From: Sphaerulina vaccinii
Lineage: Eukaryota; Ascomycota; Dothideomycetes; Mycosphaerellales; Mycosphaerellaceae
Reading direction: 5' to 3'
NCBI GenBank assembly: GCA_022570795.1
Contig: JAKUDP010000006.1
Coordinates: 310,001-374,000, forward strand
DNA length: 64,000 nt
Below are positions 43,778-54,153 of this stretch, one piece after another (the first letter of the stretch is position 1; each line of letters begins with the position of its first letter). Made by a program: the position numbers and the translations under genes. The notes under the pieces are model-generated. The model had not been told where the DNA came from and ran no database searches. It was given only the letters and a program-made list of their open reading frames with translations.

Positions 43778-45628
43778 ATGAGTCAAGCAATGAAACGGCA
43801 GGCAGTCATCATGGATGAGGAAAACTGGCCACTATCGGACGTTCACACTCCACGTCTATCATTTTCTTCATCGTTGTCAAGCGGGTCCTTCGACAGGTCA
43901 ATGCCACCGCAGTCGGGCACAACAAACATGAACCGCGATGCATTTCTACTGCCTGGCTTCCACTTCTCCACCAGCGACGAATCCGCCGATCCCGCCGAGT
44001 TCCACCGCATGGCTGCTCAACTCTTGGGCGGAGAGCCAAAGGACGACCTGGACGACCAAGAAGAAGAGGACGACATGCCTTCATCGTCAACAACCTCGAG
44101 CCACCTCCACTGCGATCTAGGAAAGGACCTGTCTGGACGCTACTGCTGTTCGTGTGGCAAGTCATACTATACGGCACTATCTCTCACAGGCCATGTCCAG
44201 CAATGCGCTGGCGTTGACAACTACCCCTGCCACATCTGCGACAAGATATTCTCGACATCAGAAAAGCTCGGTCGACATATCCACATCAAGCATAACGATG
44301 ACATGGAACCATGCCCTGAGTGTGGCATCAAGTTCCCATCGTCATACCTGCCCAAGCATCTGGCAACAGGACTCGGTGGCTGCGACGGTACCTTGCAGTC
44401 TCCCATCATCATACAGCTCGAGAAAGAGTCAGCCGCTCGCCGTACTCTATCAGAACAATATTGGACTGTTGAAGGCGACCATAGCTGGCAGAAGCGCCGA
44501 GCTCACGACTCTGGATATGTGGCCGACGAGACTGAAGAGATTGCTGAACAGACAATGTCGTTCGTAACTCGCTTGCTTCAGCGACCTGTGTCCACATTCG
44601 ACAAAGTCTTCTGCGACTTGTGTGGAGAAGGCTTTTGGTCTGGAGGGGATGCACTCGCAGAGCATATCGGACAACACTCTCTCGACTTCAGCGAGAAACG
44701 ACACAAGTGCGACGACTGTCGCGTCTTCTTTGCCAATGAGAAGGATCTGAATAGACACCTGCAGTCAGCAACCTTGACACAGCATTGCGGCTTCACCTTT
44801 CGCCATAACAGCAATTGTACTGGACACCATCCACCTACATATACAAAGTCTGCAGTCACCAATGATCACGCTCTGATGCAAAAGCATCTGTGGTCTTGGG
44901 AGCTAAGCCAATTTCGCACACATCGTGTGGCTGTGGCAACCATACTAGCAGAAACGCTCAACGGCAAAGCGGATCCACACATGAGCCTCGCCGACTGCAA
45001 GAGAACTTATGCATCAATGTTACCACACTTTGCTGCTGCCAACCCACAGTCGAGGTGGTCAGTAAGCGAACGTGACAGTATTGACGTTGACTTGCTGGAC
45101 AAGCACTTCAGTCGCGTCATTGACGATATCGAGGCTCAGCGAGCCATCACTGCGGCACAGTTGGAGTTCAACTCTGGAGCCATGTATAGCGACCGACCGG
45201 ACTCTGGCGTTATACTACAAGCGACCAGGATCTCATACCACAGACATCAACGAAGCAACTCCGGCAACTCGTTCAAACCTTCTATGTTGACTGCATGGGG
45301 TGAGAACATTGGCTCTTACCATCAGCACGCACGAAGCATATCCAGCAGCTCAAACCTATCTGTGCCGCCAACGCTTGAAGAAGAGGAGGTCCCAGAAGTA
45401 CCAACCAATCTCCGCACATCTTCTATTCGCAAATCTCTCCTTCGCACAGCCTTGCGAAAGAGTCCTGCTTCTGATGATGCTACCACTATAGCAGAGAAGA
45501 GAAGCAGAGCACACAAGAGGCAAGCGATGAGTGCATCTGGTTTCGCATTGCTTCGATCGCGAGCCGAAGCAGAAGAGAGGCCGACAAGTGCGCCTGTGCC
45601 GAATATGAGAGTGACTGCTGCTTGCTGA
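43778..45628 (+). CDS. C2H2-type zinc-finger protein
   Basis: 616 residues with no intron, from the ATG giving MSQAMKRQAVIMDEENWPL. Fingers cluster in two groups: about residues 120-205 (RYCCSCGKSYYTALSLTGH, YPCHICDKIFSTSEKLGRH and PCPECGIKF, the outer two being C2HC-like) and about 275-345 (FCDLCGEGFWSGGDALAEH and KCDDCRVFFANEKDLNRH). The N-terminal 100 residues and the C-terminal 150 are disordered and Ser-rich with basic patches. It is probably a nuclear DNA- or RNA-binding protein; no targets can be inferred. Confidence 0.84.
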   Translation: MSQAMKRQAVIMDEENWPLSDVHTPRLSFSSSLSSGSFDRSMPPQSGTTNMNRDAFLLPGFHFSTSDESADPAEFHRMAAQLLGGEPKDDLDDQEEEDDMPSSSTTSSHLHCDLGKDLSGRYCCSCGKSYYTALSLTGHVQQCAGVDNYPCHICDKIFSTSEKLGRHIHIKHNDDMEPCPECGIKFPSSYLPKHLATGLGGCDGTLQSPIIIQLEKESAARRTLSEQYWTVEGDHSWQKRRAHDSGYVADETEEIAEQTMSFVTRLLQRPVSTFDKVFCDLCGEGFWSGGDALAEHIGQHSLDFSEKRHKCDDCRVFFANEKDLNRHLQSATLTQHCGFTFRHNSNCTGHHPPTYTKSAVTNDHALMQKHLWSWELSQFRTHRVAVATILAETLNGKADPHMSLADCKRTYASMLPHFAAANPQSRWSVSERDSIDVDLLDKHFSRVIDDIEAQRAITAAQLEFNSGAMYSDRPDSGVILQATRISYHRHQRSNSGNSFKPSMLTAWGENIGSYHQHARSISSSSNLSVPPTLEEEEVPEVPTNLRTSSIRKSLLRTALRKSPASDDATTIAEKRSRAHKRQAMSASGFALLRSRAEAEERPTSAPVPNMRVTAAC

Positions 45629-45951
45629 GAAGAGCATCTATCTACTACAACTAATTTTGTGTGAAGCGACACTGGCTGTCGATGTATATTACCATGATAA
45701 GCGACTTTAGCGTAGTCTTGTTCTGTTCGAAGATACCACCTGTGCGAGTACGATTGGGCGATAGAATAGACTTTTGTATGATCAGATCTACCATACCTAC
45801 TGCCAAACTCCTTCCCCAGTCACTCCACATAGCAAGAGCTGGCGATCGATCGTGGCCGGCTTCTCATGATAATTGGTGCTGACTACGACAACAGCGACGG
45901 ACTCCATTCACTATCTCACTGCTGTCCCACATCAGAGAGCACTGCCACATC
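45629..45951. other. Convergent 3' intergenic region
   Basis: About 320 bp between two convergent stop codons. No gene is seen. Confidence 0.35.
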
Positions 45952-46716
45952 TCAATCATCCCCCTTCCTCTTCCTCCTCTCCCGCCTCGTCAATTCAATC
46001 TCCAGCACCTTTCTCCCATTCTTCTGATCAAGGAGTCCATCATCATCAAGATCAAAATACACTGCCCAAACTCCTTCACTCTCTTCAACAGCTACGAAGC
46101 CCTCCCATTCATTGAAAGTTAGACGCTTGTCGATGAGAGTACAATCCCAAGGTCCAACATAGTGAGGTTCTGCATCGACTTTCAGGCCGTATTTTAGTTC
46201 GAAGGTGTCTTCGTCTACGTAGATCCAGTTGAGCTGTGGAGGGTCGTTGGAGATTGTGGAGACTAGGCCTTCGCCTTTGCGGCCCCAGTCTGCGCCGGGG
46301 AAGCCGAGGAAGTAGCCTGTGAAGGGGTGGTCTTTAGGTGGCTTTACTTTTTGCTTTGGTCTTGCTCTGCTGGGTCTTCTTCGACTTCGGCTTCAGCTTC
46401 AGCTTCAGAGTCTGTGTCTGCTGCGTCTATGCCGGAGGTACTTGATGCTTCTGCGGATTGAATGTATAACTGCAGATCCGTTAGACTTGCCCAACTGCTT
46501 CTACTGGGACAAGCTTACTTTGTTATTCCGCAATACTACAGAACCTCCATGAACTTCTTTCCTCTTTCGCGATCTGCTGAAGCAAGAAACGATGAGATTG
46601 GACTTCACTCCTCTATGCCGTTCTTTCGCGTCCTTCTTTTGACCTTGTCGGACAGCTTCTGTAGTGCCGATGATAGCTGGGCATGCCGCAAAGGCACACA
46701 TGATACCTAGCACCAT
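45952..46716 (-). CDS. Conserved fungal protein, frame broken at an A5 run
   Basis: Exon 1 (46519-46716) encodes MVLGIMCAFAACPAIIGTTE and then GGSVVLRNNK. A 49-nt intron (GTAAGC..CTGCAG) leads to exon 2 from 46469, LYIQSAEASSTSG, an acidic linker, and EEDPAEQDQSKK followed by a stop. In another frame the sequence goes on at once with VKPPKDHPFTGYFLGFPGAD, then WGRKGEGLVSTISNDPPQLN, then FNEWEGFVAVEESEGVWAVY and a basic C-terminus to 45952. This later block is a conserved fungal domain of unknown function that belongs with the exon 1 sequence. One extra A in the coding-strand A5 run (forward T5 at 46348-46352) would join them. A one-base deletion or a homopolymer sequencing error is therefore likely. 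The full product would be about 238 residues. Confidence 0.72.
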
Positions 46717-47406
46717 CTTATCGGACTGTATGCGGCTCTTCTTGGTCTTGGCGTCAGGTGTATAGACGATTCGGAGATATAGGTCCGAGTAATGTGCATA
46801 GGCGAGAGGTGAGGTCTATCTCACACCGAGTTGTTGATAGCAGGACCTAAGGTCGCACAGCGGTCAGCTTATGCGCGATGTGGTCGTCCTCGTGGTCAGC
46901 CATGATGTAGTGGGTTTCTCCACATGCACCTGTCTCCGAAGCTTGCTAGGATCTTTAGTGCCATATTGTGGACTCGACTAGCGAGATCTAGTATGAGAGA
47001 CTTCAACGGACTCACAATGCTTTATTCTTTGCGTGTCGAAAGCGTCAATCTCCTCAGTATAAGAGTACTCACGAGCATCGTAGACTGCCCAGAAGATCGT
47101 AGTGTGTCGGACCACATTTCGGAGGACTTTCCGAGCTTATATTACACCCGGAAGGAGTCGCGGCCAGTATCCACCCTTCATCAATTCGCAAGGTTCACAT
47201 CTTGTTTCTTGTATGTTGCTGAATATGGTCGAGATCCAGATTCTTGCTCATGCACTGCATCGTCATGTTGCTGATAGCTCATGTGCAGACCATGTCGGCC
47301 TACAAGAGCTTTGCTGGCCGTGTGAAGGTGATCGGTACCTCTCCGCAGCTTGAATCTTCTCCCTCATCTTACCCACCAGTCGCATTCCGAGGCCCTAAAC
47401 GTAAAG
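46717..47406. other. Intergenic, nothing recognised
   Basis: 690 bp upstream of two divergent genes. Several frames exist but have no recognisable content. Confidence 0.3.
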
Positions 47407-47926
47407 ATGTCTCAAGCGTACGTGGCTCGCCATTACCTCGTTGACGCTTATTGACCTCTGCCCGCAGCGAAACCCAGGAAAGCAACACAACAGAGAGCAA
47501 CGACTCTCCTATCCGCAAGCCCTCAAAGCTCGGCATGTCGAAACGAAAGAACCAAAACGCGCAGAACGACCAAAACGACTCCGCTCTCGCGACATATGAG
47601 GGCGACTACGACAGCCTGCCGCAAGCCGAACCTCAGCGAAGGATTGTACCAGTCCATCAATCCCGTATCAAGGACCGACCAGCCAAGGTTGGCGAGAAAG
47701 ATTCGTCCTTGAAGATCAAGATTGAGCTTGATTTGGAAGTGGAAGTCGAAATCTATGCAAGGATAAAGGTCGGTCATTGCCCTTCATGTCATTCCAGCAA
47801 GCTCATATTTGAGCTTCGCTCTGCTCTTCAACACCCACTGATGATGCTCAATCACGCAGGGAGATGTTACAATTGGACTGATGTGAACGTGCTTTACAGG
47901 GAGATGTCACAATCGGATTGCTGTAA
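47407..47926 (+). CDS. Small conserved protein, paralogue A, with duplicated last exon
   Basis: Exon 1 is 47407-47417 (MSQ plus part of Ala), exon 2 is 47468-47768, and the last exon is 47900-47926. Introns are GTACGT..CGCAG (50 nt) and GTCGGT..TACAG (131 nt). The product is 112 residues: a polar Asn/Gln-rich N-terminus, then RRIVPVHQSRIKDRPAKVG, then KIKIELDLEVEVEIYARIKG and DVTIGLL. The final segment GDVTIGLL also exists 40 nt upstream as GDVTIGLM with its own acceptor (CGCAG at 47859) and stop (TGA 47884-47886), so two alternative terminal exons are present. I do not recognise the family. A paralogue follows at 48.6 kb. Confidence 0.72.
47860..47926 (+). repeat. Tandem duplicate of the terminal exon (two copies, 40 nt apart)
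   Basis: Copy 1 (47860-47886) and copy 2 (47900-47926) are both preceded by CAG and both read GGAGATGTYACAATYGGA, then YTG MTG, then a stop. They encode GDVTIGLM and GDVTIGLL. Confidence 0.75.
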
Positions 47927-48563
47927 GCCTAGTAAGTTCTGTTAGTGGCATAGAAGAATGCAGTATTGATACCATACCCAGGACCGACTGAGCACTGTTC
48001 AGGTGCATTGGCGACTTGGATTTATAGCCGAAAAGCTCGATTGGCGACTGATTGTGGCACTTTGCAGGACGGCAGAGAAGTAATAATTGGCTCTTCGGTA
48101 TGGAGAATGTGGTTTCGTACGGGCTGTCGACTCCAGTAGTTATTCGCAGGTGTCTGGGGTTCTTTTGGAGCAGTAAAAACATCAGTCTAGATGCAATTGA
48201 AGCCATGCTTATGTTAAAACTCGTGGTCTATACTCCAGCCAACGCTCGTTGAACCAGTGTCTATGCTGGTGCATAATTCGTCTTCCTATCCCTGACAGGC
48301 TTGTCCAGGACTGGCTCGCAGTATGCACACCGGGAGTCGTCAGCTGCTTGTGTATCCACCGCTAATTTGTGTGCAGGGGTCAGATCTTGTTCTTGAGCTC
48401 GCATGAGAGATCCATTAAACGTCCGTGGTCAGGCAGTCCGTCGTCATATGCTCGAGTTCTGCGGTTCTCCAACCTCACTCGTCTTCGAAAGCTTATGGAG
48501 AGTCAATCCGAGCGTCCTTCCACCAGCAGTCCTAGCCCAGTCACATATCAACCATATCTGAAC
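47927..48563. other. Intergenic between two paralogues
   Basis: About 640 bp separating paralogues A and B. No gene is seen. Confidence 0.3.
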
Positions 48564-48940
48564 ATGTCGTGAGTTTCCTCTTACCGACACCTGACGGAAG
48601 TCTGTCTCGAAATGCCACTGACAGCGTTGCCAAAGAGCCACAGAGCAGAAATCCGCAAATCTCAATGCCTCGGACCTGGAAGACACTTCCGACGAAGCTG
48701 GACTGAAGCAACTCTCGCTCCAAGGAGGCAAGAAGATCATACCCGTGCATCAATCTCGCATCAAGGACCGACCAGTCAAAGCCGGCCAAAAGGATAGCAG
48801 TAAGGGCTCAGACAGCTTGCTGATGCCTTACAATGCTGACTTCCATACCAGACATCAAAATTAAGATTGAGCTGGATTTGGAAGTCGAGGTGGAGATATA
48901 CGCGAGGATCAAGGGTGATGTGACTATCGGTTTGTTGTAG
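48564..48940 (+). CDS. Small conserved protein, paralogue B
   Basis: Exon 1 is only 5 nt (48564-48568, ATG TC), exon 2 is 48636-48799 and exon 3 is 48852-48940. Introns are GTGAGT..CCAAAG (67 nt, a less common AAG acceptor) and GTAAGG..ACCAG (52 nt). The 85-residue product opens MSATEQKSANLNASDLED, then KKIIPVHQSRIKDRPVKAGQ, then IKIKIELDLEVEVEIYARI and KGDVTIGLL. The last 50 residues match paralogue A nearly residue for residue, but the introns are in different places: B splits before NIKIKIE, A before GDVTIGL. Function is unknown; the alternating acidic and hydrophobic tail is likely one beta-strand or helix pair. Confidence 0.65.
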
Positions 48941-49383
48941 GAGGCAGACTTGGTGAGGAGGAGGAGGTTGTAATGTTTTGACGCGAGAGAAGATGGCTCT
49001 GGGTGGCGAATTGCGCCAAGGACTGGGTGCCTGAGGTTGAGAACTGCTCATGAAATGTCCGATTTCTCGAAAGAAACACCCTCTCCTTCTTGTCACTCAC
49101 CACCAAACTTCGCAGGACCGACAGCGCATCTTCTGACGATGGCTTCTTCATCGTTAGGTCATCTTCTTGGGATTTACAGCAGATCTTTGCGAAGATGTAA
49201 CATGACAGACCCTTGTTCTATTCTAGGATTCAAGATGTGGCAATCGACGGCGACGGCGTCGCTAGCATCTCGTATCCAGTACCCTACCATTACCGGCAAA
49301 ACTACGATTGTCTTGGCCAGCATCATTAGCAACATCGTATCGCAAGAGATCTTCACAAGCATGAAGACCTCACTTCTCCTGCA
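48941..49383. other. Intergenic, nothing recognised
   Basis: About 440 bp with no supported gene; promoter of the following membrane-protein gene. Confidence 0.3.
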
Positions 49384-51186
49384 ATGTCTTCATCTAAGAT
49401 GGCGTACAGCAAGATGCCCGACCAGGACGACTCTTCATCTTCCAACAACATGCACAAGATGAATCCTTGGCAACCTGGAGTCGGCCGCCGAATACCATGG
49501 GGAGGCATATCTTGCTTGTTTGGAGTCTTTTGTTGTGGTGTGGTAGAGATTGCTATACTACTGGCTTCGAATGGGAGACCGATTGCCAGCTGGAAGTATC
49601 CTCCTAGTTTGTTCCTGTCGATGGCATATACAATAGGGAATATTCTGCTCGCGGCTGCTTTCAGTCAGGGACTTACCGTAAGTGCGATTCGCTTGCTTGA
49701 TGAGAAAATATAGCTGACTGTAATCTTATAGGTCTACTGGTGGCGCAAGGCTCTGAAGGAAGGCACACAGCTTGGCGACCTGCATAGGTATTGGGATCAT
49801 GGCACTAGTCCCATATCAGCTGCATTGGCTGGTAAGAACTTCAACTATATCTCCTTTGCAGCTCTGTTCTTGGCAATCACTCCTATCAACGGACCTCTAC
49901 TGCAAAGGGCATCGACGATCACATCGGATCAGAAGCATTACCTTTCCGATGATGTGAACGCAAGACTCCCAGCTGTCACCAGTCTTGAGAACCCTACCGG
50001 ATACACTTCTGGACGAGCGTACACTGTCACGACGCTCGACACCAAGTTCGCTCCGGTTGTGCATGCGTGGAGCACCAATCAACCTGTGATATACAATAAC
50101 TCAGGCTGCGCAAGCGATGGCATATGTACTGGAACATTGGAAGCCGCCGGACTCGCCATCAGCTGTAATTCTAGTACCGCAGACCTCGATCTCTCCTACA
50201 CGCTCGCCAACGGATCTATCAACAATGCCTCCTTCAACGGCCTTGACATCTTCCAAGTCAATCTCGGCTGGAGCGCACTGACACCCACGAACATCACACT
50301 CGACCTCCAATACAAGCCCACTAATGGAGCTGACTGCGACCAAGGCCAACTTCAAGTCAGAAACTGCACCATCGGCGCCGCAACAGTCCAATACCCAATC
50401 ACCATCGACGGCAACAAATCTACAATCGCTCTATCCTCAGACTCAACCTACTCAAACGAAAAAGTCCTCTCCCTAACCTCCATGCCCATAGAATCAGGCT
50501 ACGGCATGTCCTCACCCCTCGGAGGTTTCGCCTACGCCCTCTCTTCCAAACTCAACTCCGCCACACGTCTACGTTTCGCCGGCGCAGCAGGCTATGAAAT
50601 GACATCGAATGGAGCCATCACGACGCAATTCGCAGATATGTCCGACGTTACCAACTACGGAGGTTCTGGACTCTGCTATACCAAGTTCTCCGATCCGAGC
50701 GATTACATCTTTGCTCAAGCAAGGGAATTGATGTTCAGAACTGCTTTGGCTCAAGGAAATTCTTCGACGATGCAGACTTTACAAGACGCGACAGAGTTGC
50801 GGACTGTGACAGTCTACGAATCACATTTCGAATATCTCGGCATCGCAGTCGGCTTGACATTTTTCGCCATGCTCATCGTTCTAGCGACTTTCAACGGTTT
50901 CTGGCTCTTAGGACGAAACGTCACGATGAGTCCTATCGAGACTGCGAAGGCTTTCAATGCTCCTCTCTTAGCAGGAGAACATCCGAATGCGGAAGTACAG
51001 GAGCTGGTGAAGGGCGCTGGGACGAAGCCTGTGAGGTATGGAGAGGTTATAACTTCGAGAGAAGAGGATTCGTCTATGTATAAGGGTGTGGAAGGGGCGA
51101 TTGGGGAGGAGGTGCAATTGAGGAATTTGAAAGTTGGATTTGAGGATCCGGCTAATGTGCAGCCGCTTGGGAAGAGGAGACGATGA
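49384..51186 (+). CDS. Fungal membrane protein with large external domain, two exons
   Basis: Exons are 49384-49677 and 49732-51186 with a 54-nt intron (GTAAGT..TTATAG) that restores FSQGLTVYWWRKALKEG. The 582-residue protein has membrane spans near residues 40-60 (CLFGVFCCGVVEIAILLA), 80-95 (LSMAYTIGNILLAAAF) and 130-150 (ISFAALFLAITPI), then about 300 residues rich in Asn-Ser/Thr sites and cysteines that are probably extracellular, and a last span (LGIAVGLTFFAMLIVLATF) before a cytosolic tail. It resembles the fungal membrane proteins often labelled DUF3176, but I am not certain of that family. A role in signalling or wall sensing is possible but not shown. Confidence 0.8.
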
Positions 51187-51889
51187 ATATATAAGTCTTT
51201 AGAAGCAGCAGGACCCGTATATGATGACCCCCGCATGAGCGTCTTGTCCATCCTCCCCAGTTCAATCGCTCGCTCTCTCGATCTGAATCACAATGGCATA
51301 GTCGCCGCCAGCGGTCCTAGAAGCATTGCATGCAGGAATGTACCTCCTACGTGAGCCTCGAACACTTACTACATTCCTGAGAAGCAACATTGATAGATTC
51401 GAAGATCCTAAAGCTCAGTATGACTCCAATCATTAATTGCCCATAAAGAGAGACCAAAAAAACTCCAAAAAAACAAACGCCTAGACCTGATGATGGTTCG
51501 CATGAGGCATCCTACCACACGGATATGGATATATATCGTCAACAGTGGGATATCCATCAAGGACAAGCACTCGTTACAACGAGCGTCTTACTGCTACACC
51601 ACTAAGCAATCGACGGCTGTTAGTAATCAGCTTGTCTGGGTCATGCATATAAGGTACCGGTTTCAAGGAGCAGCATTCATTCACCTTGTCTTGATCGTAG
51701 AGTGAAGTTGACTCTCCGACGATGTCTCTCTCCTGAGTCCACAGCTCGACTGCGGTGTCCCGAGTACAATCAGGGTGGAGATCGAATCTTGGTGACGTAT
51801 CGGAGATGGCTTCGGTCTGCTCTCCTAACGCACAACTTGGACACGCAATACTGAGGCATCATATACAACATCAGTTGTCGTATCTCAAC
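51187..51889. other. Intergenic before the RNA-gene array
   Basis: About 700 bp. It has no supported gene; the last 30 bp contain the TATA-like element of array unit 1. Confidence 0.35.
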
Positions 51890-52041
51890 AACAGTCCTGG
51901 CCTCCGTGGCCGAGTCAGTAAGTCGTTGGCATAGCTGACGCTTGATACCGTAGTGTCGCGCTCCGCAAACAGAGTCAATCATTCTTTGACTCGCGGGCGG
52001 GGAAAGGAAACCACTGGCCTGAAGTCTCAGACGATTGTTTT
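51890..52041 (+). ncRNA. Array unit 1
   Basis: The 5' block AACAGTC (51890-51896) pairs with GACGATTGTT, followed by the T4 tract at 52038-52041. The A-box-like TGGCCGAGTCAG follows a 5-nt insertion relative to other units. The hairpin CGTTGGC/ATA/GCTGACG at 51924-51940 has seven pairs, two of them G-U. TATA-like CATATAC is upstream. Confidence 0.5.
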
Positions 52042-52142
52042 GCCTCTGATTATGGACTTATAGCATTTTGCTACAAGCATGCTTTTGGTAAGATGAGCCG
52101 CGCAATCCAAGCTTTACGTACAATCGTCTTTTCTCGATATTC

Positions 52143-52286
52143 AACGAACGTGCTTGGCTCAACGGCAGTGCTCATAAGTCGTCAAGCAATTGACGCCAAT
52201 GCGAGAAATGCTTATTCGGTGCTTGGCACGCCTGTGCTTGCGTCTGTCATAGCGACTGTACAGCCTAGACCAAGGACAATTGTTTT
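52143..52286 (+). ncRNA. Array unit 2
   Basis: The hairpin CGTCAA/GCAA/TTGACG at 52180-52195 has six Watson-Crick pairs closed by a GNRA tetraloop. The A-box-like block is TGGCTCAACGGC. The terminal stem is imperfect: AACGA pairs with the end of CAATTGTT, and GT with AC further in. The T4 tract is at 52283-52286. Confidence 0.5.
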
Positions 52287-52400
52287 GCCTCTTTAAGTAC
52301 AGCTTCCTTCTTTTGCTTCACAAGCGTGTGGCATCCCTTAAGTCCATCGTCGATCCAGAACATGGTGACCTCCATATACAAGTACCATTGCCCAATTTGC

Positions 52401-52553
52401 AACGAAAGTCCTTGGCTAAGTAGTATTGCTGTAAAGTCGTCACTGATGTGATGCTCAGTCGAAATCTGCCAAGTCGTTACCTCCAATACGCCTGTCGTGG
52501 CGCGTGTAGGATGCCCGTTGCATCTCCCAGCCTAGAGAGAGGACAATTGTTTT
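52401..52553 (+). ncRNA. Array unit 3
   Basis: 5' AACGA and GTCCT pair with AGGAC and ATTGTT around a small internal loop. The hairpin CGTCAC/TGAT/GTGATG is at 52438-52453. The A-box-like block is TGGCTAAGTAG and the T4 tract is at 52550-52553. TATA-like CATATAC is upstream. Confidence 0.5.
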
Positions 52554-52667
52554 GCCATGGCGAACACAGCTTTGTTCTTTTGCTTCGCAAGCAGATTCCA
52601 CTCCTGATGTCCATCATAAAGCCAGCACGTAGTGACCTTGATATATGAAGGCTTTCAATCAGTCTGC

Positions 52668-52815
52668 AACGATCGCCAGTGGCTCAATGGTAAGGTCGGA
52701 AGTCGTCAGCATTGCTGACGCTGGCTATCAGCATACCCACGGTTGCCCGTCCAAGCAACAAGCTAAGTCGCAATCCTCGCAGTTGCCTCTCAGATGCAGC
52801 TCAAGCGATTCTTTT
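52668..52815 (+). ncRNA. Array unit 4
   Basis: The hairpin CGTCAGC/ATT/GCTGACG at 52704-52720 has seven Watson-Crick pairs. The A-box-like block is TGGCTCAATGG. The terminal stem AACGATCGC pairs with GCGATTCTT with one mismatch. T4 is at 52812-52815. The upstream element is GATATATG. Confidence 0.52.
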
Positions 52816-52910
52816 GCCTTTGATGTCTTCTTTTGTGCTTGTCCTAGCTTTTGCTTACATGTGGCCTAGCATTTTCAAGGTACAAGTACAGTCAATTTCT
52901 TCAGCGTCTC

Positions 52911-53055
52911 AACGATCGTCTGTGGCTCAACGGTAAAGCTACAAGTCATCAGCATAGCTGATGCTAGCAGTTGATGATAACCGCGGTTTAATGGCCTCAG
53001 TGTCACTGGCCCTAGACCAGCTGTTATATCATGCGCATTCATGTGCGGTTGTTTT
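52911..53055 (+). ncRNA. Array unit 5
   Basis: The hairpin CATCAGC/ATA/GCTGATG at 52947-52963 has seven Watson-Crick pairs. Compared with unit 4, a C-G pair appears as a T-A or A-T pair at the same position, a compensatory change. The terminal stem AACGATCGT pairs with GCGGTTGTT. T4 is at 53052-53055. Confidence 0.55.
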
Positions 53056-53144
53056 GACCTTCTTTTGACCACCCTCAACTTCTTTTGCTATTTAAGGTGA
53101 CCAGCAATGCAGCATTGACATACAAACAGCAGCTTGGACTCTTT

Positions 53145-53291
53145 AATAGTCGTCCGTGGTCTGGTGGTAGAGCTCGTAAGTCGTCGGTATAACTGATGTT
53201 GAGCACTCTAATCAGGCGATGATACTGGCATGAGGCAGCACCTGTCTCGCGCGAGGTCGTCGGAGTCGCAACTACAAGTGGCGATTGTTTT
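53145..53291 (+). ncRNA. Array unit 6
   Basis: AATAGTCGTC pairs over ten positions with GGCGATTGTT, counting G-U pairs. The A-box-like block is TGGTCTGGTGG. The hairpin CGTCGGT/ATA/ACTGATG is at 53182-53198, with the outer pairs of the core and a T-A closing pair. T4 is at 53288-53291, and a second CTTCTTTTG tract follows. Confidence 0.55.
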
Positions 53292-53398
53292 GCCTCTTTG
53301 TAAAGCACTTCTTTTGGTCTTTTCGTTTCTTCTTTGGTTTTCTCACATTACGAGGGTTGCCAATTGGGTACATATGCTTTTCCGGACTCCCTACTTCC

Positions 53399-53553
53399 AA
53401 CAGTCGTCCATAGCCCAGCGGCAGAGCTCGTAAATCGTTGGTATAGCTGATGTCGAGCACAAGGTACTGGAGATAGTAGTCTTATGAGGCAGTTATCGCC
53501 ACCTCGCGCGTAAACCTCTGGATCCGGCCAAGGAGCCAAGTGGCGATTGTTTT
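53399..53553 (+). ncRNA. Array unit 7
   Basis: AACAGTCGTC pairs over ten positions with GGCGATTGTT. The A-box-like block is TAGCCCAGCGG. The hairpin CGTTGG/TATAG/CTGATG is at 53436-53452. T4 is at 53550-53553 and CTTCTTTTG follows. TATA-like CATATGC is upstream. Confidence 0.55.
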
Positions 53554-53656
53554 GCCTCTCTACAACACTTCTTTTGATCTTTTCCTTTTTCCTTATTGTC
53601 CAAGCTGTGAGGGTCGCCAGTCTGAGTACATATACTCCTCCAGACCCCTGTCCCTC

Positions 53657-53805
53657 AATAATCGTCCGTAGTCTAGCGGCAAGACACATAAGTCAATGGC
53701 ACAGCCGCTGCTGTGTGTTACTCGACCAGATTCATTCCCAAGTCAACACGGTGACTGGGCGCGGTTGATTGGCTCCCGGCGCCTAAGTCATTTGGCGACT
53801 GTTTT
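53657..53805 (+). ncRNA. Array unit 8
   Basis: AATAATCGTC pairs with GGCGACTGTT with one mismatch. The A-box-like block is TAGTCTAGCGG. The hairpin CAATGGC/ACA/GCCGCTG is at 53694-53710 with one mismatch. T4 is at 53802-53805. TATA-like CATATAC is upstream. Confidence 0.5.
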
Positions 53806-53919
53806 GTCCATTCTCGACACACTTCTTTTGCCAACATCTCCCTTTGCCATTATCTCCTTTGGTCGTCTGACTGAGCTCTTGAAGTGATGTACAAATACTT
53901 GTCCAAATCGCTCTTCTTC

Positions 53920-54069
53920 AACAGTCGTCCGTGGTCCAACGGCAAGACACATAAGTCGTCGGTATAGCCGTCGCCGTGTGATATCTAACACCAGATCAGT
54001 TCCTCAGTCAACATGATTGAAAATTGTCTGCGTGGCTCAAGTGTGCCAAAGCCAAGTGGCGATCGTTTT
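53920..54069 (+). ncRNA. Array unit 9
   Basis: AACAGTCGTC pairs with GGCGATCGTT with one mismatch. The A-box-like block is TGGTCCAACGG. The hairpin CGTCGG/TATAG/CCGTCG is at 53957-53973 with one mismatch. T4 is at 54066-54069. The upstream element is ACAAATAC. Confidence 0.5.
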
Positions 54070-54153
54070 GCGCTCCTGGAACTTGCTCCCTTTTTGTCTT
54101 GCAGGCAAACACCTCAGGTTGCCTACGCATATCCCCCCAGTTCATGTCTTTAC

